Source: JAAAPF01 sp046541805 (lineage in GTDB: Bacteria > Pseudomonadota > Alphaproteobacteria > Geminicoccales > Geminicoccaceae). Taken from it: DNA of 32,652 bases. A program made the translations under genes and the position numbers. Below the pieces are notes generated by a model. The model saw only the letters and a list, made by a program, of their open reading frames with translations, had not been told where the DNA came from and made no database searches. The stretch covers positions 1-32,652 of the forward strand of contig JBKHCM010000024.1 of assembly GCA_046541805.1 (NCBI GenBank). Direction: 5' to 3'. This document shows positions 1 to 9,043 of this stretch, piece by piece; within the stretch, counting starts at the first letter, position 1, and the number at the start of each line of letters is the position of its first letter.

Positions 1-1
1 C

Positions 2-367
2 TGGCTCGCCCGCCACCTCCACCGCGCGGCGCGCGGCGCGCTCGCCTTGGACCTCGAGGCCTGGGAGCGCGCGTCGCCCGACCTCGCCGCCGAAGTCCTC
101 GCGCGCACGGTGGCGACCGTCGGCGCCGCCCCCCGTCCGCTCGGGCGCGGCCGCGTCGCCGCCGTCGTGCGCCGCCTGCGAGCCGGTGAGCCCCGGCTGA
201 CCTTCGGCGGTGCGATCCTTGGCCGCGCCGGGGCGCAGCTGATCGTCGCGGCGGAGGATCCGTCCGCCGTTCGAGCGGCGGCACCCGAAGCCCGGCGCCC
301 GCCCCTCGTCGGCGCGCCGTTCGATGGATCGCCTGTTGTCACGGACGCCGCGATCCTTATCTGCTAG
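2..367 (+). CDS. tilS: tRNA(Ile)-lysidine synthetase, C-terminal part (partial)
   Basis: The frame is open from the window edge to a TAG at 365-367, so only the last ~121 residues are present. TilS converts cytidine 34 of tRNA-Ile(CAU) to lysidine, which makes the tRNA read AUA. The visible part matches the C-terminal substrate-recognition region: a helical stretch, then an LTFGGAILGR segment that resembles the 'TLGGC' strand found late in TilS. The catalytic PP-loop would lie upstream, outside the window. The position just before ftsH agrees with the common tilS-ftsH order in proteobacteria. The TTG at 47 is an internal codon, not the real start. Identification rests on a weakly conserved domain plus synteny. 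Confidence 0.7.
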   Translation, partial: WLARHLHRAARGALALDLEAWERASPDLAAEVLARTVATVGAAPRPLGRGRVAAVVRRLRAGEPRLTFGGAILGRAGAQLIVAAEDPSAVRAAAPEARRPPLVGAPFDGSPVVTDAAILIC

Positions 368-447
368 ACTATGACTCCTACGTGCGCGCTCGGCAACGGC
401 ACCGGCCGGCGGCGCTCGGCGGAGGGCAAGGCAAAGCGAGGCAGCAC

Positions 448-2379
<1,932 letters not shown>

Positions 2380-2405
2380 GCACCCGGCATCGCCGGTCCG
2401 ACCAA

Positions 2406-2438
2406 GGCGGCGGCTCTGCGGGGCCGCCGCCTTTTTTT
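2406..2438 (+). terminator. Intrinsic terminator after ftsH
   Basis: Perfect 9-bp GC stem GGCGGCGGC (2406-2414) / GCCGCCGCC (2423-2431) with an 8-base loop, followed directly by seven T residues (2432-2438). This is a textbook Rho-independent terminator. It separates ftsH from ctrA transcription. Confidence 0.92.
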
Positions 2439-2530
2439 GCGTGGCGTCAAGGGTGCGCTTTCGTCCCAATGGCCGCCGGCCACTTCTCGCATTAGTTGAT
2501 AATTCGATACGCGAGCCAAACGAGGCAGCC

Positions 2531-3331
2531 ATGCGCGCCCTCATCGTCGATGACGATCCCGTCGCCGCCAAGCTCATTCAGGCGGCCATCGATCAGCAGT
2601 TCCTCGTCGAGCACACCGAGACCGGCGAAGATGCGGTCGAGCTGGCGAAGCTCTACGATTTCGACATCCTCATCCTCGACCTGCGCCTTCCGGACATCGA
2701 CGGCGGCGAGGTGGTGCGGCGATTGCGCGCCAACGACGTCGACGTGCCGGTGCTGATCCTGTCGGGGGTGCAGGACCGGCACGAGAAGGTCCGCGGGCTG
2801 ATTTGCGGCGCCGACGACTACCTGACCAAGCCGTTCGACAAGGACGAGCTCACCGCCCGGTTGCAGGCGATCGTGCGACGCTCGAAGGGCCATGCCGCCT
2901 CGGTGATCCGCGTCGGCCGCATGACCATCGACCTCAACGCGAAACGCGTCGAGATCGACGGCAAGCCGCTGCACGTCACCGGCAAAGAGTACAGCATCCT
3001 CGAGCTGCTCTCGCTCCGCAAAGGGATGACGCTCACCAAGGAGACCTTCCTCGATCATCTCTACGGCGGCATGGACGAGCCGGAGCAGAAGATCATCGAC
3101 GTCTTCATCTGCAAGCTCAGGAAGAAGATCGCGGCGCTGACCGGTGAGCACCACAACATCGAGACGGTCTGGGGCCGCGGCTACATGCTGCGTGAGGGGC
3201 AGGACAGCCACGCCCAGCTCAACGAGAGCCGGGCCGCGTGGGGGGCCGACGCGCTCGTGGGCGAAGAGCTCGACGAGCTCGACCGCCTGCTCCTCCAGCT
3301 GCTGCCGGACGCCGGCGCCGACCCCGAATAA
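2531..3331 (+). CDS. ctrA: CtrA-type cell-cycle response regulator (OmpR family)
   Basis: This is a two-component response regulator with an N-terminal receiver and a C-terminal winged helix. CtrA controls the cell cycle, division and motility in Alphaproteobacteria. The acidic pocket is D7-D8-D9, the phospho-acceptor is D50 in LILDLRLPD, and the conserved lysine is K100 in LTKPF. The DNA-binding half carries CtrA hallmarks, including SLRKGMTLTKE, HLYGGMDEPE, KIIDVFICKLRKK and IETVWGRGY. The ATG at 2531 is chosen because it starts the receiver fold directly and has GAGG just upstream; the frame itself opens earlier at 2441. At 266 residues it is about 30 longer than Caulobacter CtrA, because of an acidic tail after the wing that ends in PE. 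The Caulobacter C-terminal AA degradation tag is absent. A GATAAT-like -10 lies at 2498-2503, downstream of the ftsH terminator. Confidence 0.92.
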   Translation: MRALIVDDDPVAAKLIQAAIDQQFLVEHTETGEDAVELAKLYDFDILILDLRLPDIDGGEVVRRLRANDVDVPVLILSGVQDRHEKVRGLICGADDYLTKPFDKDELTARLQAIVRRSKGHAASVIRVGRMTIDLNAKRVEIDGKPLHVTGKEYSILELLSLRKGMTLTKETFLDHLYGGMDEPEQKIIDVFICKLRKKIAALTGEHHNIETVWGRGYMLREGQDSHAQLNESRAAWGADALVGEELDELDRLLLQLLPDAGADPE

Positions 3332-3344
3332 CCGCCCACCGGCT

Positions 3345-3367
3345 GCCCGGCGTCAGCCGAGCCGGGC
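3345..3367. terminator. Stem-loop between convergent ctrA and the M20 gene
   Basis: Perfect 7-bp inverted repeat GCCCGGC (3345-3351) / GCCGGGC (3361-3367) with a 9-base loop. It sits where ctrA (+) and the M20 peptidase gene (-) converge; the M20 stop codon lies in the loop. There is no T-tract on either side, so termination activity is uncertain. Confidence 0.3.
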
Positions 3368-4480
3368 GCGCGCGATGTCGCGATAGATCCGCGCCGCGCT
3401 GTGGAGGTCCGCGAGCGCGACGCGCTCGTCGACGGCGCCGGAGCCGCCGAGCCGGCCCGGCCCGATGGTGACCGTGGCCAGCTTGAAGGCGGGAGCGAGC
3501 ACCGAGGCGTCGGTGAAGTAGGCGGCACCGCCGGGCTCGGCGAGTTCGCCGCGCACCGCGCCCACCACCTCACGGCACAGCTCGACGAACGGGTCGCTCG
3601 AGGCGGTCTCGACCGCCGGCTTGAGGTCCAGTCGCTCGAGGGTGAAGCGTTCCCCCAACCGTGCGGCGATAGCGGCTTCGACCGCGGCGGGATCGTGCGC
3701 CGGCAAGAGGCGGACATCGAGATCCGCCGTGCACCGCTCGGGCGTGAGGTTGATGGCGCCGCCGCCGGCGATGCGACCGACCGTGAGGCTGGCCCGCCCC
3801 AAAAGCGGGTGGCTGTCACCCGGCAGGACCTCCGCCAAGCGCGCGAGCGCGGCGGTCATCAGCTCGATGGCGTTCAGACCGCCCCCGTCACTGCCAGAAA
3901 GGTGGCCGGGCCGGCCGCGGGCGGTGGCGCGCAGCCAGAGCGCGGCCTTGTGGGCGACCAGCACCTCGAGCGAGGAGGGCTCGCTCACCAACAGCGCACC
4001 GGCATCGGCGAGCGCACCTCGCTCGACGAGGCGGCGCGCGCCCAGGCAGTTCGAGCTCTCGCCGCCGGTGAAGGCGAGGACGAGGTCGCCCGCGAGCGGC
4101 GCCGCCTCGTCCCGCAGTGCCGAGGCGGCCGCGATCATCGCGGCGAGGCCCGATTTCATGTCGCAGGCACCGCGCCCGTAGACGTGGACGCCGTCGCTGA
4201 CGCCGGCGAAGGGCGCGTGCGTCCACGCAGCCTCCCCCGCCGGCAGCGTGTCCATATGCGCGGAGAAGACCAGCGCCGGACGGGCGCCGTCCCCCAGCAG
4301 CCGCGCGGTGACGTTGAACCGGTTCGGTTGGAACTCCTCGAGCTCGGGCGCGAAGCCGCGCCGCTCCAGCTCCTCGGCCACCACCGCCGCCACCCGCCGC
4401 TCGTCGCCGGGCGGATCGGGGCTGTCGGCCCGGATCAGGCGCGTCAGCAGGGCTTCGAGGTCGAGGGCGTCGCCCACCAT
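3353..4480 (-). CDS. M20-family peptidase/deacylase homologue with an altered metal site
   Basis: This 375-residue protein resembles ArgE/DapE/succinyl-diaminopimelate desuccinylases, which are di-zinc amidohydrolases. H75 and D77 of the HMD motif, D107 in GRGACDMKSG and E167 in SEP are present, as is H193 in the dimerisation-domain segment GRPGHLSG. The canonical EE pair is E141-S142 (TGGESSNCLGA). The C-terminal A-H-x-x-D-E motif reads GSGAVDE, so its histidine is missing. In M20 enzymes the second Glu of EE and this His are the two ligands specific to one metal ion, so that site appears dismantled. The ATG at 4480 is preferred over TTG 4489; it lies 12 bases after the preceding stop. It is the third gene of an operon with an orphan molybdoenzyme subunit. 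Substrate is unknown. Confidence 0.85.
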   Translation of the reverse strand: MVGDALDLEALLTRLIRADSPDPPGDERRVAAVVAEELERRGFAPELEEFQPNRFNVTARLLGDGARPALVFSAHMDTLPAGEAAWTHAPFAGVSDGVHVYGRGACDMKSGLAAMIAAASALRDEAAPLAGDLVLAFTGGESSNCLGARRLVERGALADAGALLVSEPSSLEVLVAHKAALWLRATARGRPGHLSGSDGGGLNAIELMTAALARLAEVLPGDSHPLLGRASLTVGRIAGGGAINLTPERCTADLDVRLLPAHDPAAVEAAIAARLGERFTLERLDLKPAVETASSDPFVELCREVVGAVRGELAEPGGAAYFTDASVLAPAFKLATVTIGPGRLGGSGAVDERVALADLHSAARIYRDIARARLG

Positions 4481-4492
4481 CGCCACCAACCC

Positions 4493-4840
4493 TCAGCGGA
4501 CGCGGTAGAGGGCGTGCGCGCGGTTGGTCGTGAAGGGGCGGACCTCGCGGCCCCAGCGCCCGCGCTCGACGGCCGCCGCCCAGGCGTCGCTCGCCAACAC
4601 GTCCGGGCTGTCGATCTCGTAGATCGCGACGAAGCGCGGGCACGCCGCCGGTCGGGGCTCGACGCTGCCGCCGATGGCGAGCTCGAACGGCTCCGCCTCG
4701 CCGCGGGTCACGGCCCGCACGCCGGGGACCTCGAGCAGATAGGGGACGTGCTCGCCGTCATAGACCTCGTGGAACAAGGCTTCCTTCTCGGGCACCACGT
4801 CCATGCTGACGACGAACAGATAGCGCGTCTCGAGGCTCAT
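4493..4840 (-). CDS. Small EthD-like / dimeric alpha-beta barrel protein
   Basis: The protein has 115 residues with no signal peptide or membrane segment. The start MSLETRYLFVVSMDVVPEKE, the following FHEVYDGEHVPYLLEVPGV and the strand PRFVAIYEIDSPDVL resemble EthD-like ferredoxin-fold proteins that dimerise into an alpha-beta barrel. Such proteins are often accessory to, or enzymes in, degradation pathways. The His in the GEHVPYLL segment is the position most often conserved in such proteins. The ATG at 4840 overlaps the TGA of the upstream molybdoenzyme gene by two bases (ATGA), so translation is probably coupled. I cannot assign a reaction. Its role is inferred to be linked to the substrate of the molybdoenzyme and the downstream peptidase homologue. 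Confidence 0.75.
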   Translation of the reverse strand: MSLETRYLFVVSMDVVPEKEALFHEVYDGEHVPYLLEVPGVRAVTRGEAEPFELAIGGSVEPRPAACPRFVAIYEIDSPDVLASDAWAAAVERGRWGREVRPFTTNRAHALYRVR

Positions 4841-7122
4841 CGTGCCGCCTCTCCCCGGTGCTCGTCGATCGCCTGCCAGAGCTTGGCCGGCGTCAGTGGG
4901 CGGTCGAGATGGACGATGCCGGCGGGCGCCAGGGCGTCGTGGACCGCGTTCACCAGCGCCGCGACCCCGCCGATCGCGCCGAGCTCGCCCACGCCCTTCA
5001 CCCCCAAAAGGCTGTTCGGGCTCGGCGTCGGCGCGAAGTCGAGCGCGAAGGCCGGCACCTCGGCCGCCCGCGGCAGGGCGTAGTCCATGAACGAGCCGGT
5101 GAGGAGTTGGCCGGCCGCGTCGTAGACCAGCGCCTCGCTCAAGCTCTCGCCCACGGCCTGCGCGATGCCGCCGGCGAGCTGGCCGAGCGCGCCCGGCGGA
5201 TCGACGACGCGGCCGAGATCGTCGAGCCCGCACCAGCGCTCGACCCGCACCGCGCCGGTCTCGGGGTCGAGCTCCACCTCGACCGCGTAACCGCCCGAGG
5301 GAAAGGTGGTGTGCTCGCCCTCGAAGTCCCGCTCGGCGACGCAGGCGGGCGCGTCGTCGCGCTCGGCGTCGATCGCCGCGAGCTCGAACAGGCCGATGCC
5401 GCGATCGGTGCCCTTGATGCGAAAGCGACCGGCGGCGTAGGCGACGTCGGCCGCGGCCGCCTCGAGCAGCTCGGCGGCGCGGGCGCGGGCCTGGTCGAGC
5501 ATCGCCTGCGCGGTGCGGTGGACCGTGTTGGCGGCGATCGGCATCAGGTTCGAGCCGCCGGTGCCGCCGCCGACGACGAGCTGGTCGCTGTCGCCCTGCT
5601 CCACCCGCACCCGCTCGACCGCCACCTCGAGCGCCTCGGCGGCGACGGCCGCCAACGCGCGGCGGTGGCCCTGGCCCGAGTCCTGCGTGCCGCTCAGGAC
5701 GACCACGGTGCCGTCGGGGCGTGCGCGCACCTGGCTGCGCTCGCTGGTGGAGCCGCCGGTGGCGTGAAGATGGAAGGTGACGCCGAGCCCGCGCCAGCGG
5801 CCGCGCGCGGCGCTCGCCCGGCGGCGGGCGGCGAAGCCGGCGAGATCGGCACGCCGCTCCAGGCGCGCCGCCAGCGCCGGCATGTCGCCGCCGTCGATCG
5901 CCTCGCCCATGCCCGTGCGATAAGGCAGCTCCGCCGGCGCGATCAGGTTGCGCCGCCGCAGCTCCAGGCGGTCGACGCCGAGCCGGGCGGCCGCGACGTC
6001 GATCAGCCGCTCCAGGGTCGCCACCGTCTCGGGCTTGCCGGCCCCGCGGTAGGCGTCGGTGGGTGCGGCGTTGGTGAAGGTGGCGGCGACCCGGTAGTGC
6101 AGGTGCGGGATGCGATAGACGTGGCCCATCACCCGGGTCGCGCCCGTCGTCACGATCGCGGGGGCCACCGTGTTCACATAGGCGCCCAGATCGGCGAGCG
6201 CGTCGATCGTGAAGGCGAGAAAGCGACCGTCGCCGGCGAGGGCCAACCGAGCGCGGTCGACCCGGGCGCGGCCGGGCACGTCCGCTGTGAAGCTCTCGCT
6301 GCGGGTGGCCGTCCACTTCACCGGGCGGCCGGTCAGCTCCGCCGCCACCAGCGCCAGCACGTGCTCGGGATAGGGCCAGATCTTCACCGCGAAGCTGCCG
6401 CCGACGTCTTCGGTCACGACCCGCACCGCGTCGGTGCCGACGCCGAGGCATTCGGCCATCGCCGTGCGCAGCGCCACCACGCCCTGGCTGGGGGTCCACA
6501 AGCTGTAGCGCCCGCTGGTCGGATCGAAGGCCGCGACCGCGCCCCGCGGCTCGAGCGGCGCCACGGCGACGCGCGGATGGCGGACGGTGAGCGCGACGAC
6601 ATGGTCGGCCTGCTCGAAGGCGTGGGCGGCGCCCGCGCGATCCCCCTTCGACCAGCGAAACGCGGCGTTGTTCGGCGCCTCGGCCCAGAGCCGGGCTCCC
6701 CCCTCGGCCGCCGCCTCGACGTCGGCGACGGCCGGCCGGGCTTCGACGTCGAGCTCGATCGCCTCGAGCGCATCGGCCGCCACGGCGAGGCTGTCGGCGA
6801 CGACGGCGGCGACCGGCTCGCCGACATAGCGCACGACACCGTCGGCGAGGATCGGCCGCGGCGGGGCGTGGAAGCGGCCGTCGTCGGTGTCGGTGAGCGG
6901 CGCGCGGGTGGCGAGCGGGCGGATGCCGCGCGCGGTAAGCTCGTCGGCGGTCAACACCGCCCGGACCCCGGGCAGCGCCCGCGCCGCGCCGGTCTCCAGC
7001 GCCCGAATGCGGCCGTGGGCGACGGGCGAGCGCAGGACCGCGAGGCGTAGCGCGCCGGGTGGCGCGTGGTCGTCGACGAACCGCCCCGCGCCGCGCAGCA
7101 ACCGTTCGTCGTCACCCGCCAT
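4837..7122 (-). CDS. Xanthine dehydrogenase/CODH-family molybdopterin-binding large subunit (orphan)
   Basis: This 761-residue protein matches the molybdenum-cofactor subunit of the xanthine oxidase superfamily (CoxL/XdhB/aldehyde oxidase). The N-terminal half has the RLLRGAGRFVDD and VRYVGEPVAAVVAD segments. Cofactor motifs follow: DVGGSFAVK (family usual GGGFG.K), AYRGAGKPE at about 357-365, GTQDSGQGH, and GVGELG with the catalytic-type Glu at E713. The AYRGAG loop is that of form-II CoxL-like or other hydroxylases; true form-I CO dehydrogenase has AYRCSFR. CO oxidation is therefore unlikely and the substrate is unknown. The ATG at 7122 is the only start after an in-frame stop at 7147-7149. 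It makes the N-terminus slightly short. No FAD (CoxM) or 2Fe-2S (CoxS) subunit gene lies beside it, which is unusual. It heads a three-gene operon. Confidence 0.9.
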   Translation of the reverse strand: MAGDDERLLRGAGRFVDDHAPPGALRLAVLRSPVAHGRIRALETGAARALPGVRAVLTADELTARGIRPLATRAPLTDTDDGRFHAPPRPILADGVVRYVGEPVAAVVADSLAVAADALEAIELDVEARPAVADVEAAAEGGARLWAEAPNNAAFRWSKGDRAGAAHAFEQADHVVALTVRHPRVAVAPLEPRGAVAAFDPTSGRYSLWTPSQGVVALRTAMAECLGVGTDAVRVVTEDVGGSFAVKIWPYPEHVLALVAAELTGRPVKWTATRSESFTADVPGRARVDRARLALAGDGRFLAFTIDALADLGAYVNTVAPAIVTTGATRVMGHVYRIPHLHYRVAATFTNAAPTDAYRGAGKPETVATLERLIDVAAARLGVDRLELRRRNLIAPAELPYRTGMGEAIDGGDMPALAARLERRADLAGFAARRRASAARGRWRGLGVTFHLHATGGSTSERSQVRARPDGTVVVLSGTQDSGQGHRRALAAVAAEALEVAVERVRVEQGDSDQLVVGGGTGGSNLMPIAANTVHRTAQAMLDQARARAAELLEAAAADVAYAAGRFRIKGTDRGIGLFELAAIDAERDDAPACVAERDFEGEHTTFPSGGYAVEVELDPETGAVRVERWCGLDDLGRVVDPPGALGQLAGGIAQAVGESLSEALVYDAAGQLLTGSFMDYALPRAAEVPAFALDFAPTPSPNSLLGVKGVGELGAIGGVAALVNAVHDALAPAGIVHLDRPLTPAKLWQAIDEHRGEAAR

Positions 7123-7238
7123 CCGCCGCGCACCCCGCTGCTCGCTTCAAGCCGCGCGGCATCATCCGCCGCCGGCGACGCCATCCTAGCAGCACCTCCT
7201 GGCGGCGAAAGCCGGGGCGCGCCGCCCGCGCCGGGGCC

Positions 7239-7475
7239 TCACTCGCCCTTCAGCGCCAACAGGAGTCGCTCGATCTCGTCGAGATGCGGCGACTCGCCGC
7301 CGCCCATCCCCTCCTGCTCGGAGTCCGACAACCGCAACGCGTCGAGCCGCCACCGCTCGAGGACGGCGATCTTGTCCGCGCTGGAGAAGTCCGCGGCCTC
7401 CATCACGGCCGCGGGCGTGCCGAAATACTCGGCCGGGTCGTCGAAGGCCTCGTTGCGCTCGCGCTCGTCGATCAT
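7239..7475 (-). CDS. Small conserved hypothetical protein
   Basis: This is a 78-residue acidic cytosolic protein. The ATG at 7475 is chosen because a perfect AGGAGG (7481-7486) sits five bases upstream. The frame opens further up at 7550, but that extension looks non-coding. The text RNEAFDDPAEYFGTP, then DKIAVLERWRLDALRLSD and a final LDEIERLLLALKG suggest an all-helical protein. I recall similar small proteins annotated as hypothetical in Rhodospirillales genomes; no function is known to me. There is no signal peptide. It is followed on the minus strand by the molybdoenzyme gene after 116 bases, with no evident link. Confidence 0.75.
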   Translation of the reverse strand: MIDERERNEAFDDPAEYFGTPAAVMEAADFSSADKIAVLERWRLDALRLSDSEQEGMGGGESPHLDEIERLLLALKGE

Positions 7476-7503
7476 CTCGACCTCCTGTCGCAGCGGTAAC
7501 GGC

Positions 7504-8187
7504 TCAACCGTCGGTGACGCGGTCCTTTTCCACCGGCGTCGAGCGGGCACGCCCGCGCTCGATGCGGAAGACGTGCACCGCGCGGGCGTGCTCGAACACC
7601 GCCATGGCCGGCAGCATCGACGGGTTCACACCGGTGACCGCGAACTCGACGCCGGCCGTGGCGCCGGCGCGGCAGCGCCCGGCGGACGACGCGTCCGGCC
7701 TCGCTGGAGAAGCTGGCCATCGTCCGGGCGCGCGGATGGTGTTCTCCTCGACCGCCTCGCGCGCCGGCGGCAACGGCCGCTCGACCGGAGCCAGCCGCAG
7801 TTGGAGATCCGCGAGATCCGACTCGCTGGCGAGGCCCGCCTCGCGCAAGGTCCTCTCCATCGCGGCGGCCGGCAAAACGGCGCGCTGGGTACTCGGCTCG
7901 ACGCGCGGTGGAAACTCACCCGCGTCGACGCGTGGGCGACGCTCGATCTCTGTGTCCTGGATCGCGCCGCGCGGTGGAGCCGGCAGCGGCACGTCGTCGG
8001 CCGGGCGAACCGTTGCCGCGATGCGCCCGAGGCCGTCGTCGGTACGGGCGCGGACCTCGACCCGCGGCGTTGTCCGACCGCTAGCGCCGGTCGCCCCGTC
8101 GCCACCCGCCGGCCGCATGATGCCCCCGCCGGCGGGGGCGAGCCCGACCAGGAGAACGACGGCCGCAGGCGGTTGTGCAGCGTTCAA
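7504..8187 (-). pseudogene. Decayed RND efflux periplasmic adaptor (membrane fusion protein) gene
   Basis: The frame from TTG 8187 (GGAGAGG just upstream) to TGA 7504 begins with a hydrophobic leader. It keeps recognisable pieces of an AcrA/MexH-type adaptor: VEVRARTDDGLGRIAATV (barrel-sandwich entry), GLASESDLADLQLRLAP (coiled-coil hairpin), VEENTIRAP (return strand) and a C-terminal FRIERGRARSTPVEKD. Between them the match breaks up. After IRAP the expected acidic-D-G continues as DDGQLLQRG only in a different frame, and the beta-barrel domain is mostly missing. The product would be 227 residues against the usual 350-400. No RND pump or TolC gene is adjacent. I read this as a frameshifted, internally deleted relic. 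A novel exported protein is the alternative. Confidence 0.5.
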
Positions 8188-8321
8188 CGACCTCTCCTCG
8201 GCGAGAGCGCTTTTTCCACCGGCGCTTAGGCCAGTCCGCGCCGCGCGGGCCCGCAACCGAAGCGCCGACCGGGACACCGAGTAGCCATGACAACGCCGCG
8301 GCGAGCGTGCAGGTTCCGGCC

Positions 8322-8945
8322 ATGACCGATCCCCACTCCTCACCCGGCGCGCCGAGCTGGCGCCACCGCTTGGCGCGCTTCGAGACCTGGCTCGAGGGCG
8401 CGGTCCACCGCCGTGGCGCATTCTGGTGGCTGGTGCTGATCACGGCACTCGAGAACACCGTCGTCCCGCTGACGGTGGAGCCGATCGTGGTGCCGCTGAT
8501 GGCGCTCTACCGCGACCGGGTGGTGCCGTTCGCGCTCGCCATGGCACTCGGCTCGGTGCTGGGCGGGCTGGCGATGTACGCCTTAGGGCTCGGCCTCTCC
8601 GCCGGGCTCGCGCCGTGGTGGGAAGGCACGGCGAGCGCCGAAGCGGCCGCCGGTTTCGTCGAACGGCTCGAGGGCGAGGGGTTTTGGGCGATCTTCGTCT
8701 TCGCGATTTCACCGCTGCCCTTTCAGGTCGCGACGCTCGGCGCCGGCCTCGCGGGCTATCCCTTGGCGGCGTTCTTGACGGCGATCACGCTTGGTCGCGG
8801 ACTGCTCTATGCCGGCTTCGCGGTCGCCGTCTGGACGCTGGGCAGCACGCTCCACGGCGTCATGGAGCGCCACAAGTTGACGGTTCTGATCGGCGGCAGC
8901 GCGCTCGCCGTGGCGGTGGTCCTGGCCCTCACCTTGCTCTCTTGA
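8322..8945 (+). CDS. DedA/VTT-domain (YqaA-like) membrane protein
   Basis: This 207-residue integral membrane protein has about four to five hydrophobic segments. After a cytoplasmic N-terminus there are membrane stretches around WWLVLITALENTVVPLTVEP, FALAMALGSVLGGLAMYALG, GFWAIFVFAISPLPFQVATL and a last C-terminal helix. The pattern SPLPFQVATLGAGLAGYPL...TLGRGLLY is the VTT/SNARE-associated signature with its G-R-x-x-x-Y motif. DedA-family proteins are lipid scramblases or transporters with roles in membrane homeostasis; the specific role here is unknown. The ATG at 8322 is chosen over upstream in-frame sequence because it begins the soluble N-terminus; the Shine-Dalgarno sequence is weak. 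Confidence 0.85.
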   Translation: MTDPHSSPGAPSWRHRLARFETWLEGAVHRRGAFWWLVLITALENTVVPLTVEPIVVPLMALYRDRVVPFALAMALGSVLGGLAMYALGLGLSAGLAPWWEGTASAEAAAGFVERLEGEGFWAIFVFAISPLPFQVATLGAGLAGYPLAAFLTAITLGRGLLYAGFAVAVWTLGSTLHGVMERHKLTVLIGGSALAVAVVLALTLLS

Positions 8946-9043
8946 GCCGGGTCCGGCTCGAACCGTGAGGGGCACCGGCCAGCCGGCGCAGGCGAGCCGC
9001 CCACGCCGGCCGGGCCGGCAAGGTCGGCTGGCGTCGCGGCGCC

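Noticed and set aside
2492..2506. A CtrA box (TTAA-N7-TTAA) upstream of ctrA for autoregulation
   Set aside because: The best match, TTAG-N7-TTCG, keeps only two of four bases in the second half and misses one in the first. This is too weak to claim.
3401..7050. Long plus-strand frames of 560 and 730 codons opposite the M20 and molybdoenzyme genes
   Set aside because: Translations are Arg/Gly/Asp/His-rich and lack any motif. The minus-strand products match known families along their full length.
8945..8962. GAGCC...GGCTC hairpin after the VTT gene as a terminator
   Set aside because: The stem is short with a tight loop, and neither strand has a following T-run.
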